A stretch of 64,000 nt of DNA from CAZLPZ01 sp964607245 (GCA_964607245.1 CAZSIB010000006.1:15975-79974); one strand, 5' to 3'; counted from the stretch's first letter, positions 34,655 through 44,200 are shown. Translations and numbers: made by a program. The notes: generated by a model not told the origin, from the sequence alone.

Positions 34655-35335
34655 ATGTCCCTGCCCGTTCGTTCTCATGCGACCTCCGCCTCCTTTACCA
34701 ACCCCGGCAAGGATTGCGCGCGATGCCCGCGTCTGTGCTCCTTTCGTGCTATTAATCAACAAAAATTCCCCGACAAATATAACGCGCCTGTCCCGGGATT
34801 TGGCGATCTTGCGACCGCGCGGTTGCTGGTTGTGGGCCTCGCGCCCGGCTTACGCGGAGCGAATTTCTCAGGGCGGCCGTTCACGGGGGATTTTGCGGGG
34901 GATTTACTCTACAGCGCACTTTTGCGTTTTGGTCATGCGCGCGGGACCTATGCCGCTCGAATTGACGACGGCGTTGAACTTGTGCGTGCGCGCATTACAA
35001 ACGCCGTGCGCTGTGTGCCCCCCGAAAATAAACCAACCCCGGCAGAAATTAAAATCTGCCGTGACTTTTTGCGGGATGAAATCGCGGCACTGCCCCAGTT
35101 GCAGGTGATTTTAACCCTCGGGACCATTTCCCATGATTCAACGCTCCGCGCGCTGTCCCTCAAACCCTCTGCCTATAAATTCGGACACGGGGCGGTGCAC
35201 CACCTGGAAAACGGCCTTAAGATTGTGAATACGTACCACTCATCGCGCTATAATGTGAACACTGGGCGGTTAACCCATGCGATGTTTGACGATATTTTCC
35301 GGCTCATCGACCGGGAATTGGGGGAAAAAGCCTGA
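34655..35335 (+). CDS. Uracil-DNA glycosylase, family 5 (UDGb)
   Basis: A 226-aa base-excision repair enzyme that removes uracil and some deaminated purines from DNA. The [4Fe-4S] cysteines are visible in CARCPRLC near the start. The family-5 active-site block is GLAPGLRGANFSGRPFTGDF, and the C-terminal motif is in VNTYHSSRYN. I chose ATG 34655 (MSLPVRSH) because the terminator at 34607-34639 lies within the longer frame that starts at 34592. It is convergent with rpmH. Confidence 0.88.
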   Translation: MSLPVRSHATSASFTNPGKDCARCPRLCSFRAINQQKFPDKYNAPVPGFGDLATARLLVVGLAPGLRGANFSGRPFTGDFAGDLLYSALLRFGHARGTYAARIDDGVELVRARITNAVRCVPPENKPTPAEIKICRDFLRDEIAALPQLQVILTLGTISHDSTLRALSLKPSAYKFGHGAVHHLENGLKIVNTYHSSRYNVNTGRLTHAMFDDIFRLIDRELGEKA

Positions 35336-35338
35336 CGA

Positions 35339-35482
35339 TCAAACCATCGTCAGGCGCTTGCGGCCCTTGGCGCGGCGGCGGGCCAGCACTTCACGTCCAG
35401 CAGCGGTTTCCAAGCGTGAACGAAAGCCGTGACGGCGCTTGCGAATGGTTTTCGAGGGCTGATACGTACGTTTGGTCGACAT
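35339..35482 (-). CDS. rpmH: Ribosomal protein bL34
   Basis: A 47-aa basic protein of the large ribosomal subunit. MSTKRTYQPSKTIRKRRHGF and the RRRAKGRKRL end are the classical L34 signature. The start at 35482 is fixed by homology, although the open frame extends further upstream. In most bacteria rpmH is followed by rnpA and yidC. Here the next gene downstream is convergent, so rnpA must lie elsewhere. Confidence 0.97.
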   Translation of the reverse strand: MSTKRTYQPSKTIRKRRHGFRSRLETAAGREVLARRRAKGRKRLTMV

Positions 35483-35668
35483 GATAAAACCTTGATTACG
35501 ACAATTAAATAAGTTGTTGCTGGGCGGTTTATACGAGAAGACGGAACCCAAGTCAACGTAAAAATGAAGAAAGCGGCCCAAGCACGAATCTTCTTGCACG
35601 AACGCCAATCTCTGGCATGATGGGGCAAGTTATTTATCTAACCCTTTCAAACGACACCTGAAACCGCC

Positions 35669-36313
35669 ATGTATACAGACCAAAATTGGAACCCCGTGAC
35701 CGGCCCCGAACTTGCCGGATTTATTGCCCATGTGAACCCGATTGACGGGAAATATCAGGCGTCCGAAACAACGACCCAGGTGGCATGGCGCCCCTTGTCC
35801 TTTTACGATTCAATCGTGCTGGTGCGCTTGACCGACCCAACCTGGAGCCCGCGGAATTTGGTCCTTTATTATCTGGTGGATCAGGGAAACCCCTATCGCC
35901 TGAACGGTCAATCTTGGCCCATTCACGAAATCAACAGCAAGGCGCCCATCAAGGTCACGGAATCAAACGTGCTCGATTACCTCAAATTCTTTTGCTTTTT
36001 CGTACGCGGAGAAGAAGGTCCGTTCTTGATTGCGGAAAAAATTGACGATCCATACATGCCGAAAAACATGGACATGCAAACCCGTACCGTCATCGAAGGT
36101 ACGCTTCGCGATGCGAGTTACGAAGGTAAAGACGCAAGTGGCAATTTTATGTGCGATGCCGTTGTGTTCTATTCGAACGCGCTGTTCATCGCAAATTTCC
36201 AAGTTCAGCCCAGTGGGTTTATCGAGATGCTGGACGATGAAACGATCGCCTCTGACCTGCCTGTGCGGGTCGATGCCCCGATTGGCGAAACACGTCCACC
36301 CAAAGCGGCGTAA
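35669..36313 (+). CDS. Hypothetical 214-aa protein
   Basis: A soluble protein (MYTDQNWNPVTGPELAGFIA) with the look of a conserved alphaproteobacterial family, but I cannot name one. Strands and aromatic residues dominate the first half (LSFYDSIVLVRLTDPTWSPR); a central FFCFFVRGEEGPFLIAEK stretch and a C-terminal FIEMLDDETIASDLPVRVDA follow. No signal peptide, membrane span or catalytic motif is recognised. The ATG at 35669 lacks a clear Shine-Dalgarno. Confidence 0.78.
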   Translation: MYTDQNWNPVTGPELAGFIAHVNPIDGKYQASETTTQVAWRPLSFYDSIVLVRLTDPTWSPRNLVLYYLVDQGNPYRLNGQSWPIHEINSKAPIKVTESNVLDYLKFFCFFVRGEEGPFLIAEKIDDPYMPKNMDMQTRTVIEGTLRDASYEGKDASGNFMCDAVVFYSNALFIANFQVQPSGFIEMLDDETIASDLPVRVDAPIGETRPPKAA

Positions 36314-36322
36314 GGGCACACG

Positions 36323-36910
36323 TTATTGATTGACTGATCGGAGGGGTGTCGGTGGGTTATCAAACGTAATCACAGGCCAGTTATTCACAACCTCTGGAAC
36401 GTATCCCAATTCTATTTGATACACATTACCGACGCCACCGAAAACGGCGTCTTGCATATTGAACCCCAATTCTTGGGCAGCGCGCTCAGTCGTCGGTGTA
36501 TCAGCGCTTTCAATTTCAACAAAGGGGTTCAATCCAGGCCATTCGTCAATCACAACTTCGACATTGCCGCGTTGCCATGTTTCGCGGGCTGTTTCTTGTC
36601 GTGCAACAACCATCAATCCAGTTTGGGCCAATATCTTGATGGCGGTTTCAAAATCACTGACCTCGATTTCTAGTTCTTGTGTGCCGTCAACTGTATTGCT
36701 GACCGTCTTTTTCCACGTCATCGTGATGCGGCCGTCACCTTCGTTTCGAACGCGCCACCATTCGTGAATATTACGACGTTCGGCGGGGGCATGAAGTGTC
36801 GCACGCGTCATCAAACGTCGTGGGTGAGAACATGTATATCCGAAAGACCGAAGCTTTTTTTGTATTTCGGCGATATTGATATTCAAAAACTTTGCTTCGA
36901 TCTCAACCAT
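36323..36910 (-). CDS. CYTH domain protein (class IV adenylate cyclase/triphosphatase-like)
   Basis: A 195-aa CYTH protein. The N-terminal EIEAKF carries the ExExK metal- and triphosphate-binding signature. Alternating charged strands (WWRVRNEGDGRITMTWKKT, TQELEIEVSDFETAIKIL, EVVIDEWPGLNPFVEIES) fit the eight-stranded tunnel fold. Members act on triphosphates, either as cyclases or as triphosphatases; the exact reaction is unknown. It starts 3 bases after the gabD stop and may be cotranscribed. Confidence 0.85.
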   Translation of the reverse strand: MVEIEAKFLNINIAEIQKKLRSFGYTCSHPRRLMTRATLHAPAERRNIHEWWRVRNEGDGRITMTWKKTVSNTVDGTQELEIEVSDFETAIKILAQTGLMVVARQETARETWQRGNVEVVIDEWPGLNPFVEIESADTPTTERAAQELGFNMQDAVFGGVGNVYQIELGYVPEVVNNWPVITFDNPPTPLRSVNQ

Positions 36911-36913
36911 ATT

Positions 36914-38368
36914 TTACTTCACCCCGCCGATGAGCGTGTATTTGATGTTCAGGAAATCATCAAGCGCCCAGTGCCCGCCCTCGCGCCCATACCCCGATTG
37001 TTTAATCCCGCCCACCGGCACAATTTCCGAGGAAAGAAGCGGTTCATTCACACCGATCATGCCGTATTCAAGGCCTTCGGACACACGGAAGATTTGCGCG
37101 AAATCGCGGCTAAAGAAATAGGCGGCAAGGCCATAAATCGTGTTGTTCGCGCGCGCCACCACTTCGGCTTCGTCTTTAAATGGAAACAGCGCGGCCAAGG
37201 GGCCAAAGGTTTCTTCGCCCGCTACGATCATCTGATCATTCGTATTCACGACCAAGGTCGGGTGATAAAAAGATGTCGTGCCCGCGACCGCTGATCCCCC
37301 GACAACCACCTGGCCGCCATGCATTTTTACATCATCGACATGCGACTGAACTTTGGCCACCGCCGCGCGGTTAATGAGCGGCCCCATGGTCACGCCGTCT
37401 TGATCGCCGGGCCCCAGTTTGATGCTTTTGATTTTTGATTCAAGGCCCGCGGCCACCGTATCGAATATTTTTTCGTGCACATAAATCCGGTTCGCGCAAA
37501 CACAAGTTTGACCGGCGTTACGAAATTTGGATGTCATGATGCCGTCAATGGCGGCCGGAATATCGGCGCTGTCAAACACAATGAACGGCGCATTACCCCC
37601 AAGTTCCATCGAAACGCGTTTGAGCGTGTCGGCGCCTTGACGGACCAAAATGCGGCCGACCTCGGTCGATCCGGTGAACGAAATTTTACGCACGCGGGTA
37701 TCGGCACAGAGCTTTTGCCCGACAGCCGCGACCTGATCCAGGGAACAGGTGACGACGTTTAAAACACCGGACGGAAACCCCGCCTCAATCGCCAGATGGG
37801 CAAGTGCCAGGGCACAAAGCGGCGTATCCTCGGCCGGTTTGATCACAACGGTGCATCCGGCGGCCAGCGCCGGAGACACTTTACGCGTAATCATCGAGAC
37901 AGGAAAATTCCACGGGGTGATGGCGGCCACCACCCCCACGGGTTCGCGCGCAACAATCATCCGCGCATCGGCCTTGTGCGATGTACCGTATTCGCCCAAA
38001 ACCCGGCGACCTTCTTCGGCAAACCATTCAACCACACCGACCGCGCTTTTGATTTCACTTCGGGCTTCGGCCAGGGGTTTGCCTTGTTCAGCGGTCAAAA
38101 GCCGTGCCAGGTCTTCTGCATTTTTTTCAATCAGTTCTCCCCATTTGCGGATGATTTTGGCACGGTCCTTGGCCAGCATCGCCCGCCAAACAGGTAATGC
38201 CGCATAGGCGGCACCGATGGCCGCATCCGTATCCGCCGGGCTTGCATCCGGAACAGAACCAATCAACACGCCTGTGGCGGGATTGGCCACAGGGAAACTT
38301 TTCTCTCCTTCAGCCGCGACCCACAATCCATTCACGAACATTTTATCTTTCAGTAACGGCGATGACAT
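36914..38368 (-). CDS. gabD: Succinate-semialdehyde dehydrogenase-like aldehyde dehydrogenase
   Basis: A 484-aa NAD(P)+-dependent aldehyde dehydrogenase that most resembles GabD, oxidising succinate semialdehyde to succinate. Features are ITPWNFPVSMITRKVSPALA, the coenzyme block FTGSTEVGRIL, catalytic Glu in MELGGNAPFIVF and catalytic Cys in NAGQTCVCANRIYV. The C-terminal GLEYGMIGVNEPLLSSEIVP is typical of GabD. I chose ATG 38368 (MSSPLLKDK); the upstream extension is not conserved. No gabT is nearby. Confidence 0.9.
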   Translation of the reverse strand: MSSPLLKDKMFVNGLWVAAEGEKSFPVANPATGVLIGSVPDASPADTDAAIGAAYAALPVWRAMLAKDRAKIIRKWGELIEKNAEDLARLLTAEQGKPLAEARSEIKSAVGVVEWFAEEGRRVLGEYGTSHKADARMIVAREPVGVVAAITPWNFPVSMITRKVSPALAAGCTVVIKPAEDTPLCALALAHLAIEAGFPSGVLNVVTCSLDQVAAVGQKLCADTRVRKISFTGSTEVGRILVRQGADTLKRVSMELGGNAPFIVFDSADIPAAIDGIMTSKFRNAGQTCVCANRIYVHEKIFDTVAAGLESKIKSIKLGPGDQDGVTMGPLINRAAVAKVQSHVDDVKMHGGQVVVGGSAVAGTTSFYHPTLVVNTNDQMIVAGEETFGPLAALFPFKDEAEVVARANNTIYGLAAYFFSRDFAQIFRVSEGLEYGMIGVNEPLLSSEIVPVGGIKQSGYGREGGHWALDDFLNIKYTLIGGVK

Positions 38369-38483
38369 CAGCAAAAAACTCCAGGTAAGGAAAAACAATG
38401 AAACTGTGATAGAAAGGGTATTGACCGTATCTTGCCGTGATTTACGCCCACACCGCAAGCATTTTTGAAAAGGAGAAAATGTC

Positions 38484-38960
38484 ATGCAACGAAAAGATTT
38501 TTATACGCTGGTCGTATTCATCGCCCTCTATCTTGGCGTTGGGGGGATGATTGGGGCACTGACTGCGCCCGATAAGGATATCTGGTATGACAGCTTACAA
38601 AAATCGACCCTAACCCCGCCGTCTTTTGTCTTTGGCATTGTCTGGCCAGCCTTGTACGTGATGATCGGCATTGCAGCAGGACGGATTTGGAGGCAGCGCG
38701 GGAACCCCGGCGCGAAACCGATCATCACGCTTTTTGCGCTTCAAACGATTCTGAATTGGGGATGGAGTTTTGTGTTTTTTACATTCCATCAGGAATTTTT
38801 GGCGTTTGTGTGGTTAATCGCGCTGCTTGTGGTTGTCGCCGTCTTGATCCTCAAGCTCTCGCGATTTGACCGTGTTGCCGCCCTATGGATGACCCCCTAT
38901 GCCGCATGGCTTTGCTTTGCCAGTTATCTGTCGAGCATGGTCTGGGTGCTGAATAGATAG
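38484..38960 (+). CDS. tspO: TspO/MBR family membrane protein
   Basis: A 158-aa five-helix membrane protein that binds porphyrins and related tetrapyrroles and regulates photosynthesis or stress responses in other alphaproteobacteria. Family features are ALTAPDKDIWYDSLQKSTLT, PPSFVFGIVWPALYVMIG, and LNWGWSFVFFTFHQ. GGAG lies 9 bases before ATG 38484. It is divergent from gabD. Confidence 0.94.
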   Translation: MQRKDFYTLVVFIALYLGVGGMIGALTAPDKDIWYDSLQKSTLTPPSFVFGIVWPALYVMIGIAAGRIWRQRGNPGAKPIITLFALQTILNWGWSFVFFTFHQEFLAFVWLIALLVVVAVLILKLSRFDRVAALWMTPYAAWLCFASYLSSMVWVLNR

Positions 38961-38970
38961 GATTCAAGGC

Positions 38971-39261
38971 CTAACAAATTGAGGCGCGTTGGGTCCGGAA
39001 GGGTTCCCGTGTTTCGCGGCGCTGCGCGTTAATCCGCTGGAGCCCAATCAAGACCTTGAGATTCGGGGTATTATGAACCTCACTCACGCTCGCCAGGCGC
39101 AACGAAATCGATTCCCCGCGCGGCAGGCGTTGCCGCCGGGCACGGTGCAGGCGCCTCGCCTGGCGACGCGTTTGAACACGCGCGACCTTGCGCCGATGCG
39201 GCAGTTCCATAAGTTCCTGAACAACATGATTAAAAAGGTCTGAAAAGACAGTGTCGCGCAT
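38971..39261 (-). CDS. Doubtful 96-aa Arg-rich protein
   Basis: An open frame on the minus strand (MRDTVFSDLFNHVVQELMEL) that is rich in Arg. It has an amphipathic N-terminal helix and one C-terminal cysteine. A plus-strand frame of similar length (38989-39243) overlaps it, and neither has a good Shine-Dalgarno or a known family. I favour the minus frame slightly for its more protein-like start. The whole 38961-39446 gap could instead be noncoding. Confidence 0.3.
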   Translation of the reverse strand: MRDTVFSDLFNHVVQELMELPHRRKVARVQTRRQARRLHRARRQRLPRGESISLRLASVSEVHNTPNLKVLIGLQRINAQRRETREPFRTQRASIC

Positions 39262-39446
39262 GGCCCCCCCGGACGCAAGCTGGTGATATGGATAAATAAG
39301 TCGATGATTTAATTATATGTCTATAAGCTTAATTTATTATTACCGTAACTCAAAAAGAGTGTCTTTAGGAAAAACGCTCTGGCTCCCGGCACGATTTTTG
39401 CCTTATAATTTCGTGTAGATCCTTTTATTTCCAGGTTGATCAAAGA

Positions 39447-40568
39447 ATGGCGGACACAACCACCCCCGACGAAACAGCCGGCATGAGCGAAGAAGAACGC
39501 GCCATGATGGCGGAGTGGGAAAATATGGCTGGCGACGCCCCCGCAGACGGAGCGGCGGCGGACCCCATGGCAGCCGCGATGGGCATGGATGATCCAGCAA
39601 ACACCCGCATCTTGAACCAAGACGAAATCGACTCCCTTTTAGGATTTGATGACAAAGGGTCCGGGGGCGAGACATCCGGTGTCATGGCACTCGTCAACGC
39701 CGCACTGGTGAACTACGAACGTCTGCCCATGCTCGATATCGTCTTTGACCGACTGGTCCGGTTGATGTCGACATCCTTGCGTAATTTGACCACTGATAAC
39801 GTTGAAGTGACCTTGGATCAAATTTCAACCGTGCGCTTTGGTGACTATATGAACTCGGTCCCGTTGCCCGCCATGATTTCGGTGTTCAAGGCTGAAGAGC
39901 TCGATAATAACGGCCTGATCGTTGTCGACAGTACGCTCATTTATTCGATCGTCGATGTCCTACTGGGAGGACGTAAAGGAACGCCGTCGGTCCGGGTCGA
40001 AGGGCGCCCCTATACCACCATTGAAACCAAGCTCGTTGAACGCATGTTGACCGTTGTGCTAAACGACATGTCATCGGCCTTTGATCCCCTCTCGCCCGTC
40101 AGTTTTAATTTGGAACGGATCGAAACCAACCCGCGTTTTGCGACCGTATCCCAAGCGAATAATGCCTGCGTTCTGGCGCGCCTACGCATTGATATGGGCG
40201 ACCGGGGCGGACGGATGGAAATTTTGCTGCCCTATGCGACCCTTGAACCTATTCGTGAACTTTTGCTTCAGATGTTCATGGGAGAAAAATTTGGTCGCGA
40301 TTCCATTTGGGAAACACACTTGACCAATGAACTGTATCAAACCGAAGTACAGCTTCAGGCGGTGCTGGCCGAAAAATCGGTTTCCTTGGGAGATCTCCTG
40401 AACTGGACCATTGGAACACGGATTGAATTTAACACCCGCCCCGAAGATATGATTGAAATGCGCTGTGGGCATTTCCCCATGTTCACCGGGCCCATGGGTC
40501 AAAAACAAGGTCATATCGCGGTCAAGATTGATAACTATATTACCCCGACAGATGCAAAGAATAGATAA
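39447..40568 (+). CDS. fliM: Flagellar motor switch protein FliM
   Basis: A 373-aa C-ring protein that binds CheY-P and with FliG and FliN sets the direction of flagellar rotation. The N-terminal region is acidic. ILNQDEIDSLLGFDD (residues 52-66) is the conserved segment at the start of the middle domain. The middle domain follows, and the C-terminal SpoA-like domain contains GTRIEFNTRPEDMIEMRCG. It heads a three-gene set with a membrane coiled-coil protein and a MotE-like protein. No other flagellar genes are in the window. Confidence 0.95.
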   Translation: MADTTTPDETAGMSEEERAMMAEWENMAGDAPADGAAADPMAAAMGMDDPANTRILNQDEIDSLLGFDDKGSGGETSGVMALVNAALVNYERLPMLDIVFDRLVRLMSTSLRNLTTDNVEVTLDQISTVRFGDYMNSVPLPAMISVFKAEELDNNGLIVVDSTLIYSIVDVLLGGRKGTPSVRVEGRPYTTIETKLVERMLTVVLNDMSSAFDPLSPVSFNLERIETNPRFATVSQANNACVLARLRIDMGDRGGRMEILLPYATLEPIRELLLQMFMGEKFGRDSIWETHLTNELYQTEVQLQAVLAEKSVSLGDLLNWTIGTRIEFNTRPEDMIEMRCGHFPMFTGPMGQKQGHIAVKIDNYITPTDAKNR

Positions 40569-40588
40569 TTATAAGAGGAAGGTTCACG

Positions 40589-41143
40589 ATGACGTTTTCT
40601 TTGGCGCTTGATCTGATCATGACGTTCTTGCTTGCGGGAACGATTTATTTCGCATGGAAACTTTCCGAACAGATCGCGCGGTTCCGGAATTCACGGGGCG
40701 AGATGGAACGATTGATCCGTGATTTGAACGGTGCGGTTGACCGTGCCCAGCAATCGATTCAAGGTTTGCGCGCGGCGGCTGATACATCGGGGCAGGATTT
40801 GCACAAGGTGATGCGCTCTGCGACCGAACTTTGTGATGAACTGCAAATCATGACAGAGTCCGCAAACTCACTCGCCACGCGCCTTGAACGCAGCGTCACA
40901 GGGGGCACACCCACCCATTTTGAACCGCGTGAAGTGCCACCCCAAAAACGGGCAGAAACACCGTCCGCCTTTCCCGGCTTTGCCATTCGGGATCCAGAAT
41001 TTGATGGCACCGTCGTGCCGGATACCGCGACGCCCAATTGGCGCGACGCCAGTGACGATCAAGATATGCAATCCCAAGCAGAAAAAGATTTGCGGCGCGC
41101 GCTTGCCACGCATCAAAAACCATCCCGTTCGGGTGTATCGTAA
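40589..41143 (+). CDS. Membrane-anchored coiled-coil protein of the flagellar set (DUF6468-like)
   Basis: A 184-aa protein 20 bases after fliM. One N-terminal membrane span (LALDLIMTFLLAGTIYFAW, residues 5-23) is followed by a coiled coil (about 30-110, EMERLIRDLNGAVDRAQQSI), then a Pro-rich tail. Similar proteins beside fliM in other alphaproteobacteria are annotated DUF6468; I make that link from memory and architecture. A role in motor assembly or stator function is inference. Confidence 0.75.
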   Translation: MTFSLALDLIMTFLLAGTIYFAWKLSEQIARFRNSRGEMERLIRDLNGAVDRAQQSIQGLRAAADTSGQDLHKVMRSATELCDELQIMTESANSLATRLERSVTGGTPTHFEPREVPPQKRAETPSAFPGFAIRDPEFDGTVVPDTATPNWRDASDDQDMQSQAEKDLRRALATHQKPSRSGVS

Positions 41144-41161
41144 AGAAATATAGGACCCTCT

Positions 41162-41986
41162 ATGACATCCGTTCGGTTACTACCTGTTTTACTGCTTGTC
41201 GCAACGCTTGTGTTTACCTTGCGCGTGGGCGAAGTCGTGTCGGGGTTTCGTGATCTCTCAGGCGCCGCAAACGCGGAAGATCAGAAACCCGCGGCTGATG
41301 CCCCTAAAAAGCCCGGCATTCAACTGGACACCACGCCAATTGAGGACGATCAAGCGGCGGCGGATCACGGCGACGCTCCCGATAAAAAAGAGCCGGATAA
41401 AAAAGACGCGGCGGCATCCGGGGATACAGGCTCATCCAAAGATGACAAAAAATCCGATCCGGATCACAAAGACGATAAAAAGGCAGATCCTGCAAATCGA
41501 AAAGGCGCAGCCTGGCCCGATCCGGCCGAAATGGACCCAGATCTCGCCGCCGTCCAAAATAAACTTTTGAAAGATTTGGCCGCGCGACGCGAACAACTGG
41601 ATCTCCGCGAGAAAGATTTGATGACACGCGACGCGGTGATCAAGGCAGCGGCAGCCGAACTTGAACAAAAATACCAGGAACTCTCGGCCCTGCGGACGCA
41701 GCTTCAAGGACTTCTGGGTGACCAATCGGAGGCGGAAATTGAACGCCTCAAAAGTCTGGTGCGTATTTATGAAGGGATGAAACCCACTGACGCCGCGCGT
41801 ATTTTTAACACGCTGGACCTCAATATCTTGATGGATGTTTTGACCCGGATGTCCGAACGGAAAAGCGCGCCCATTCTGGCTGCGATGGATGGCGACCGGG
41901 CGCGCACGGTGACCTTGATGATGGCGCAGCAACGTAAACTTCCAGATTTACCCGACTTAACCGCGCCCGCCGCAGGCACCCCATAA
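41162..41986 (+). CDS. MotE-like protein with C-terminal MgtE_N-like domain
   Basis: A 274-aa protein with one N-terminal signal anchor (LLPVLLLVATLVFTLRVGEV). A long Asp/Lys-rich disordered linker (residues 40-115) precedes a coiled coil (REQLDLREKDLMTRDAVIKA). A C-terminal helical MgtE_N/FliG-like domain follows (GMKPTDAARIFNTLDLNILM, RMSERKSAPILAAMDG). This layout matches MotE, a periplasmic chaperone of MotC in rhizobia. It follows the coiled-coil gene by 18 bases. The MotE link is by architecture and context. Confidence 0.82.
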   Translation: MTSVRLLPVLLLVATLVFTLRVGEVVSGFRDLSGAANAEDQKPAADAPKKPGIQLDTTPIEDDQAAADHGDAPDKKEPDKKDAAASGDTGSSKDDKKSDPDHKDDKKADPANRKGAAWPDPAEMDPDLAAVQNKLLKDLAARREQLDLREKDLMTRDAVIKAAAAELEQKYQELSALRTQLQGLLGDQSEAEIERLKSLVRIYEGMKPTDAARIFNTLDLNILMDVLTRMSERKSAPILAAMDGDRARTVTLMMAQQRKLPDLPDLTAPAAGTP

Positions 41987-42001
41987 GGGACCGAATAAGC
42001 T

Positions 42002-44200
42002 TTATGTCCCAAAGCTGCTGAGTTCGCCGTTATAACCTTCCACAAAATTCAAAAATGCATCGTTCGGCACCGGGCGAGAATAGCGATACCCCTGAACCTC
42101 ATCGCAATTTTGTGCGCGCAAGAAGGCTTCTTGTTCGTTTGTTTCGACGCCTTCGGCGATGACTTTTAAGCTTAAGGAATGCCCAAGCGCAACAATTGTG
42201 CGCGCAATCGAGGCGTCGTCTGGGTTTTCAAGCGCGTTACGAATAAACGACTGGTCAATCTTTAGACGGTCGATCGGGAATTGGCGCAAGTAAGACAGTG
42301 ACGAATACCCCGTTCCAAAGTCATCAATCGCGAGTTCAACGCCCATGCGGTGCAGTTCATCCAAAATCGTGATCGTTTGCTGCACATCATGCATAAAGGC
42401 GCTTTCCGTGACTTCCAGTTCCAGATGATGCGGCGGCAATCCGGTCTCAAGCAAAACCTGACGTGTATAACTGACCAAATCGCTTTGTTGAAACTGGGCG
42501 CCCGACACGTTCACGGCCACACGTAAATTATACCCACGGTCAAGCCAACCCCGCGCGGTCTCGCACGCGCGGCGCATCACCCATTCGCCCATCGGGACAA
42601 TCAGGCCCGATTGTTCGGCAACGGGCACAAACACAGCCGGAGAAATAAAGCTTCCTCCTTCTTTGCTGTTGTCTTTTTTCCACCATCGGATCAAGGCCTC
42701 GGCACCAATCACTTGTTGTGTGCGCAAATCCATCTGGGGTTGATAAAACAAATCCAGATCGTTGTTTTCAATGGCTTCGCGCAGATCGTTCATCAGCTGG
42801 AATCGTTGCTGCACAATGCGGTCAAAATCTTCTAAGTATTCGCGGATCGTATCGCGGCCATCTTCCTTGGCGCGGTTCAACGCAATATCGGCATTTTTAA
42901 GCACCTGATCCGGATCTACTCCGTTATCAGGATACGTTGCAACCCCGATCGAGGAGCGAATCTGGAAGCTTTGGTTAAAGACTTTAAACGGCTCGCCGCG
43001 GATGACCTTTTGCACTTTTTCGGCGATATCTTTGGAGGTGTATTGATGCGCAAGCGGCATGGTGACCGCGAACTCATCCTCTCCGGTCCGCGCGACAATC
43101 GCACTGTCTGGCAATGCCGTACGCAGGCGTTTCCCCATCGCACGTAAAATCGTATCCCCGATGCTATGCCCCATCGTGTCGTTGATATCTTTAAAGTGAT
43201 CGACATCCAGTGTAATCACCGCAAACCGACCCGGCACGTCACCTTCCCCGATATCGCTTTGGGTTAGTTCCGCAAGTTTTTGAACAAATTGCGTCCGGTT
43301 CGGCAGACCCGTCAAATTATCAAAGTACGCTAACCGGTGGATTTGATCTTGGGCCGCAGATTTAACTTGCCGAATATTATTTGCGTTTTGTCGGATCAAA
43401 TTCTGGGCAAGTTGAATCGCGCCGCCAATCTCGTCGTTTGCGTTATAAGGAGAGACGGGTAAATCCGGATCTTCTGGATTCCGGCTCGCATTCGTCAAGT
43501 TTTCACGCATGAAAAAAATCGGTTCCAGAAGCCAGCGCGACAAGGCCACCATCAGTACGCTTGTGACAAACGCAGACAACAGGAACATGACCAATAAGGA
43601 ATGATAGAGATAGTTTTTAACCGCCATACCGACACTACGTGAATCAAGCCGGACCCCAACGTAATAGGGTTGATAATGATCGCCATTTCCCCGGTTTATT
43701 TGGCCCGGAGTTAAAATGACGTCGTAATAACGACCATCCGCACTATAAAACGACTGTTTCGGATTGGCTCCAATGGACAAACGTAATGTCGGCGCATCAC
43801 CAAATGTCGAGAGGAGTTCATAACTCGCTTGGTCAAACACGGTCATCCCGTCAATGACGGACGCACCAATAATGCGGTTGGCGACCTGGGGCGTCATCGG
43901 AACCGGACGCAAAAGCGACGAATCGGTCTGTAACGCCGGGGCGATGGTTTGACGCGCGGTCTCTTCCAGATTATTCAAGTGAAACTGTTGTTCGTTCTTG
44001 ATCGTCAGGGATAAAATCGTCACCTGAACCGTTAAAATGGTCAAGAAAACAGCCAACAAGATGCGCCAGGACAGGCGGCTTTTCCAGACCTTCGCGGACG
44101 ATGCCGGAGAGAAGAGCGACCCGGATGCGCGTATTGCTTTTGCATGGCGACGCACCGTCGGTTCAGCCCCCAGGCCCACATTCATATTCATAACCCACAT
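42002..44200 (-). CDS. Membrane GGDEF/EAL protein with variant GEDEF site
   Basis: A 732-aa c-di-GMP enzyme. Two membrane spans (about residues 46-66 and 203-225) flank a periplasmic sensing region, followed by a HAMP-like linker. The GGDEF domain has FDNLTGLPNRTQF, but the signature reads RTGEDEF instead of RxGGDEF (about residues 372-378). The EAL domain is well conserved: EALIRWW near residue 500, AVNVSGAQF, DDFGTGYSSLSYL and KIDQSFI. The phosphodiesterase is therefore likely active, while the cyclase may be weak or regulatory. ATG 44200 is followed by alternatives at Met4 and Met6. Confidence 0.93.
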   Translation of the reverse strand: MWVMNMNVGLGAEPTVRRHAKAIRASGSLFSPASSAKVWKSRLSWRILLAVFLTILTVQVTILSLTIKNEQQFHLNNLEETARQTIAPALQTDSSLLRPVPMTPQVANRIIGASVIDGMTVFDQASYELLSTFGDAPTLRLSIGANPKQSFYSADGRYYDVILTPGQINRGNGDHYQPYYVGVRLDSRSVGMAVKNYLYHSLLVMFLLSAFVTSVLMVALSRWLLEPIFFMRENLTNASRNPEDPDLPVSPYNANDEIGGAIQLAQNLIRQNANNIRQVKSAAQDQIHRLAYFDNLTGLPNRTQFVQKLAELTQSDIGEGDVPGRFAVITLDVDHFKDINDTMGHSIGDTILRAMGKRLRTALPDSAIVARTGEDEFAVTMPLAHQYTSKDIAEKVQKVIRGEPFKVFNQSFQIRSSIGVATYPDNGVDPDQVLKNADIALNRAKEDGRDTIREYLEDFDRIVQQRFQLMNDLREAIENNDLDLFYQPQMDLRTQQVIGAEALIRWWKKDNSKEGGSFISPAVFVPVAEQSGLIVPMGEWVMRRACETARGWLDRGYNLRVAVNVSGAQFQQSDLVSYTRQVLLETGLPPHHLELEVTESAFMHDVQQTITILDELHRMGVELAIDDFGTGYSSLSYLRQFPIDRLKIDQSFIRNALENPDDASIARTIVALGHSLSLKVIAEGVETNEQEAFLRAQNCDEVQGYRYSRPVPNDAFLNFVEGYNGELSSFGT

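Noticed and set aside
38989..39243. Plus-strand 84-aa frame after tspO
   Set aside because: It overlaps an opposite frame of similar length, has no Shine-Dalgarno and matches nothing known. At most one of the two is real.
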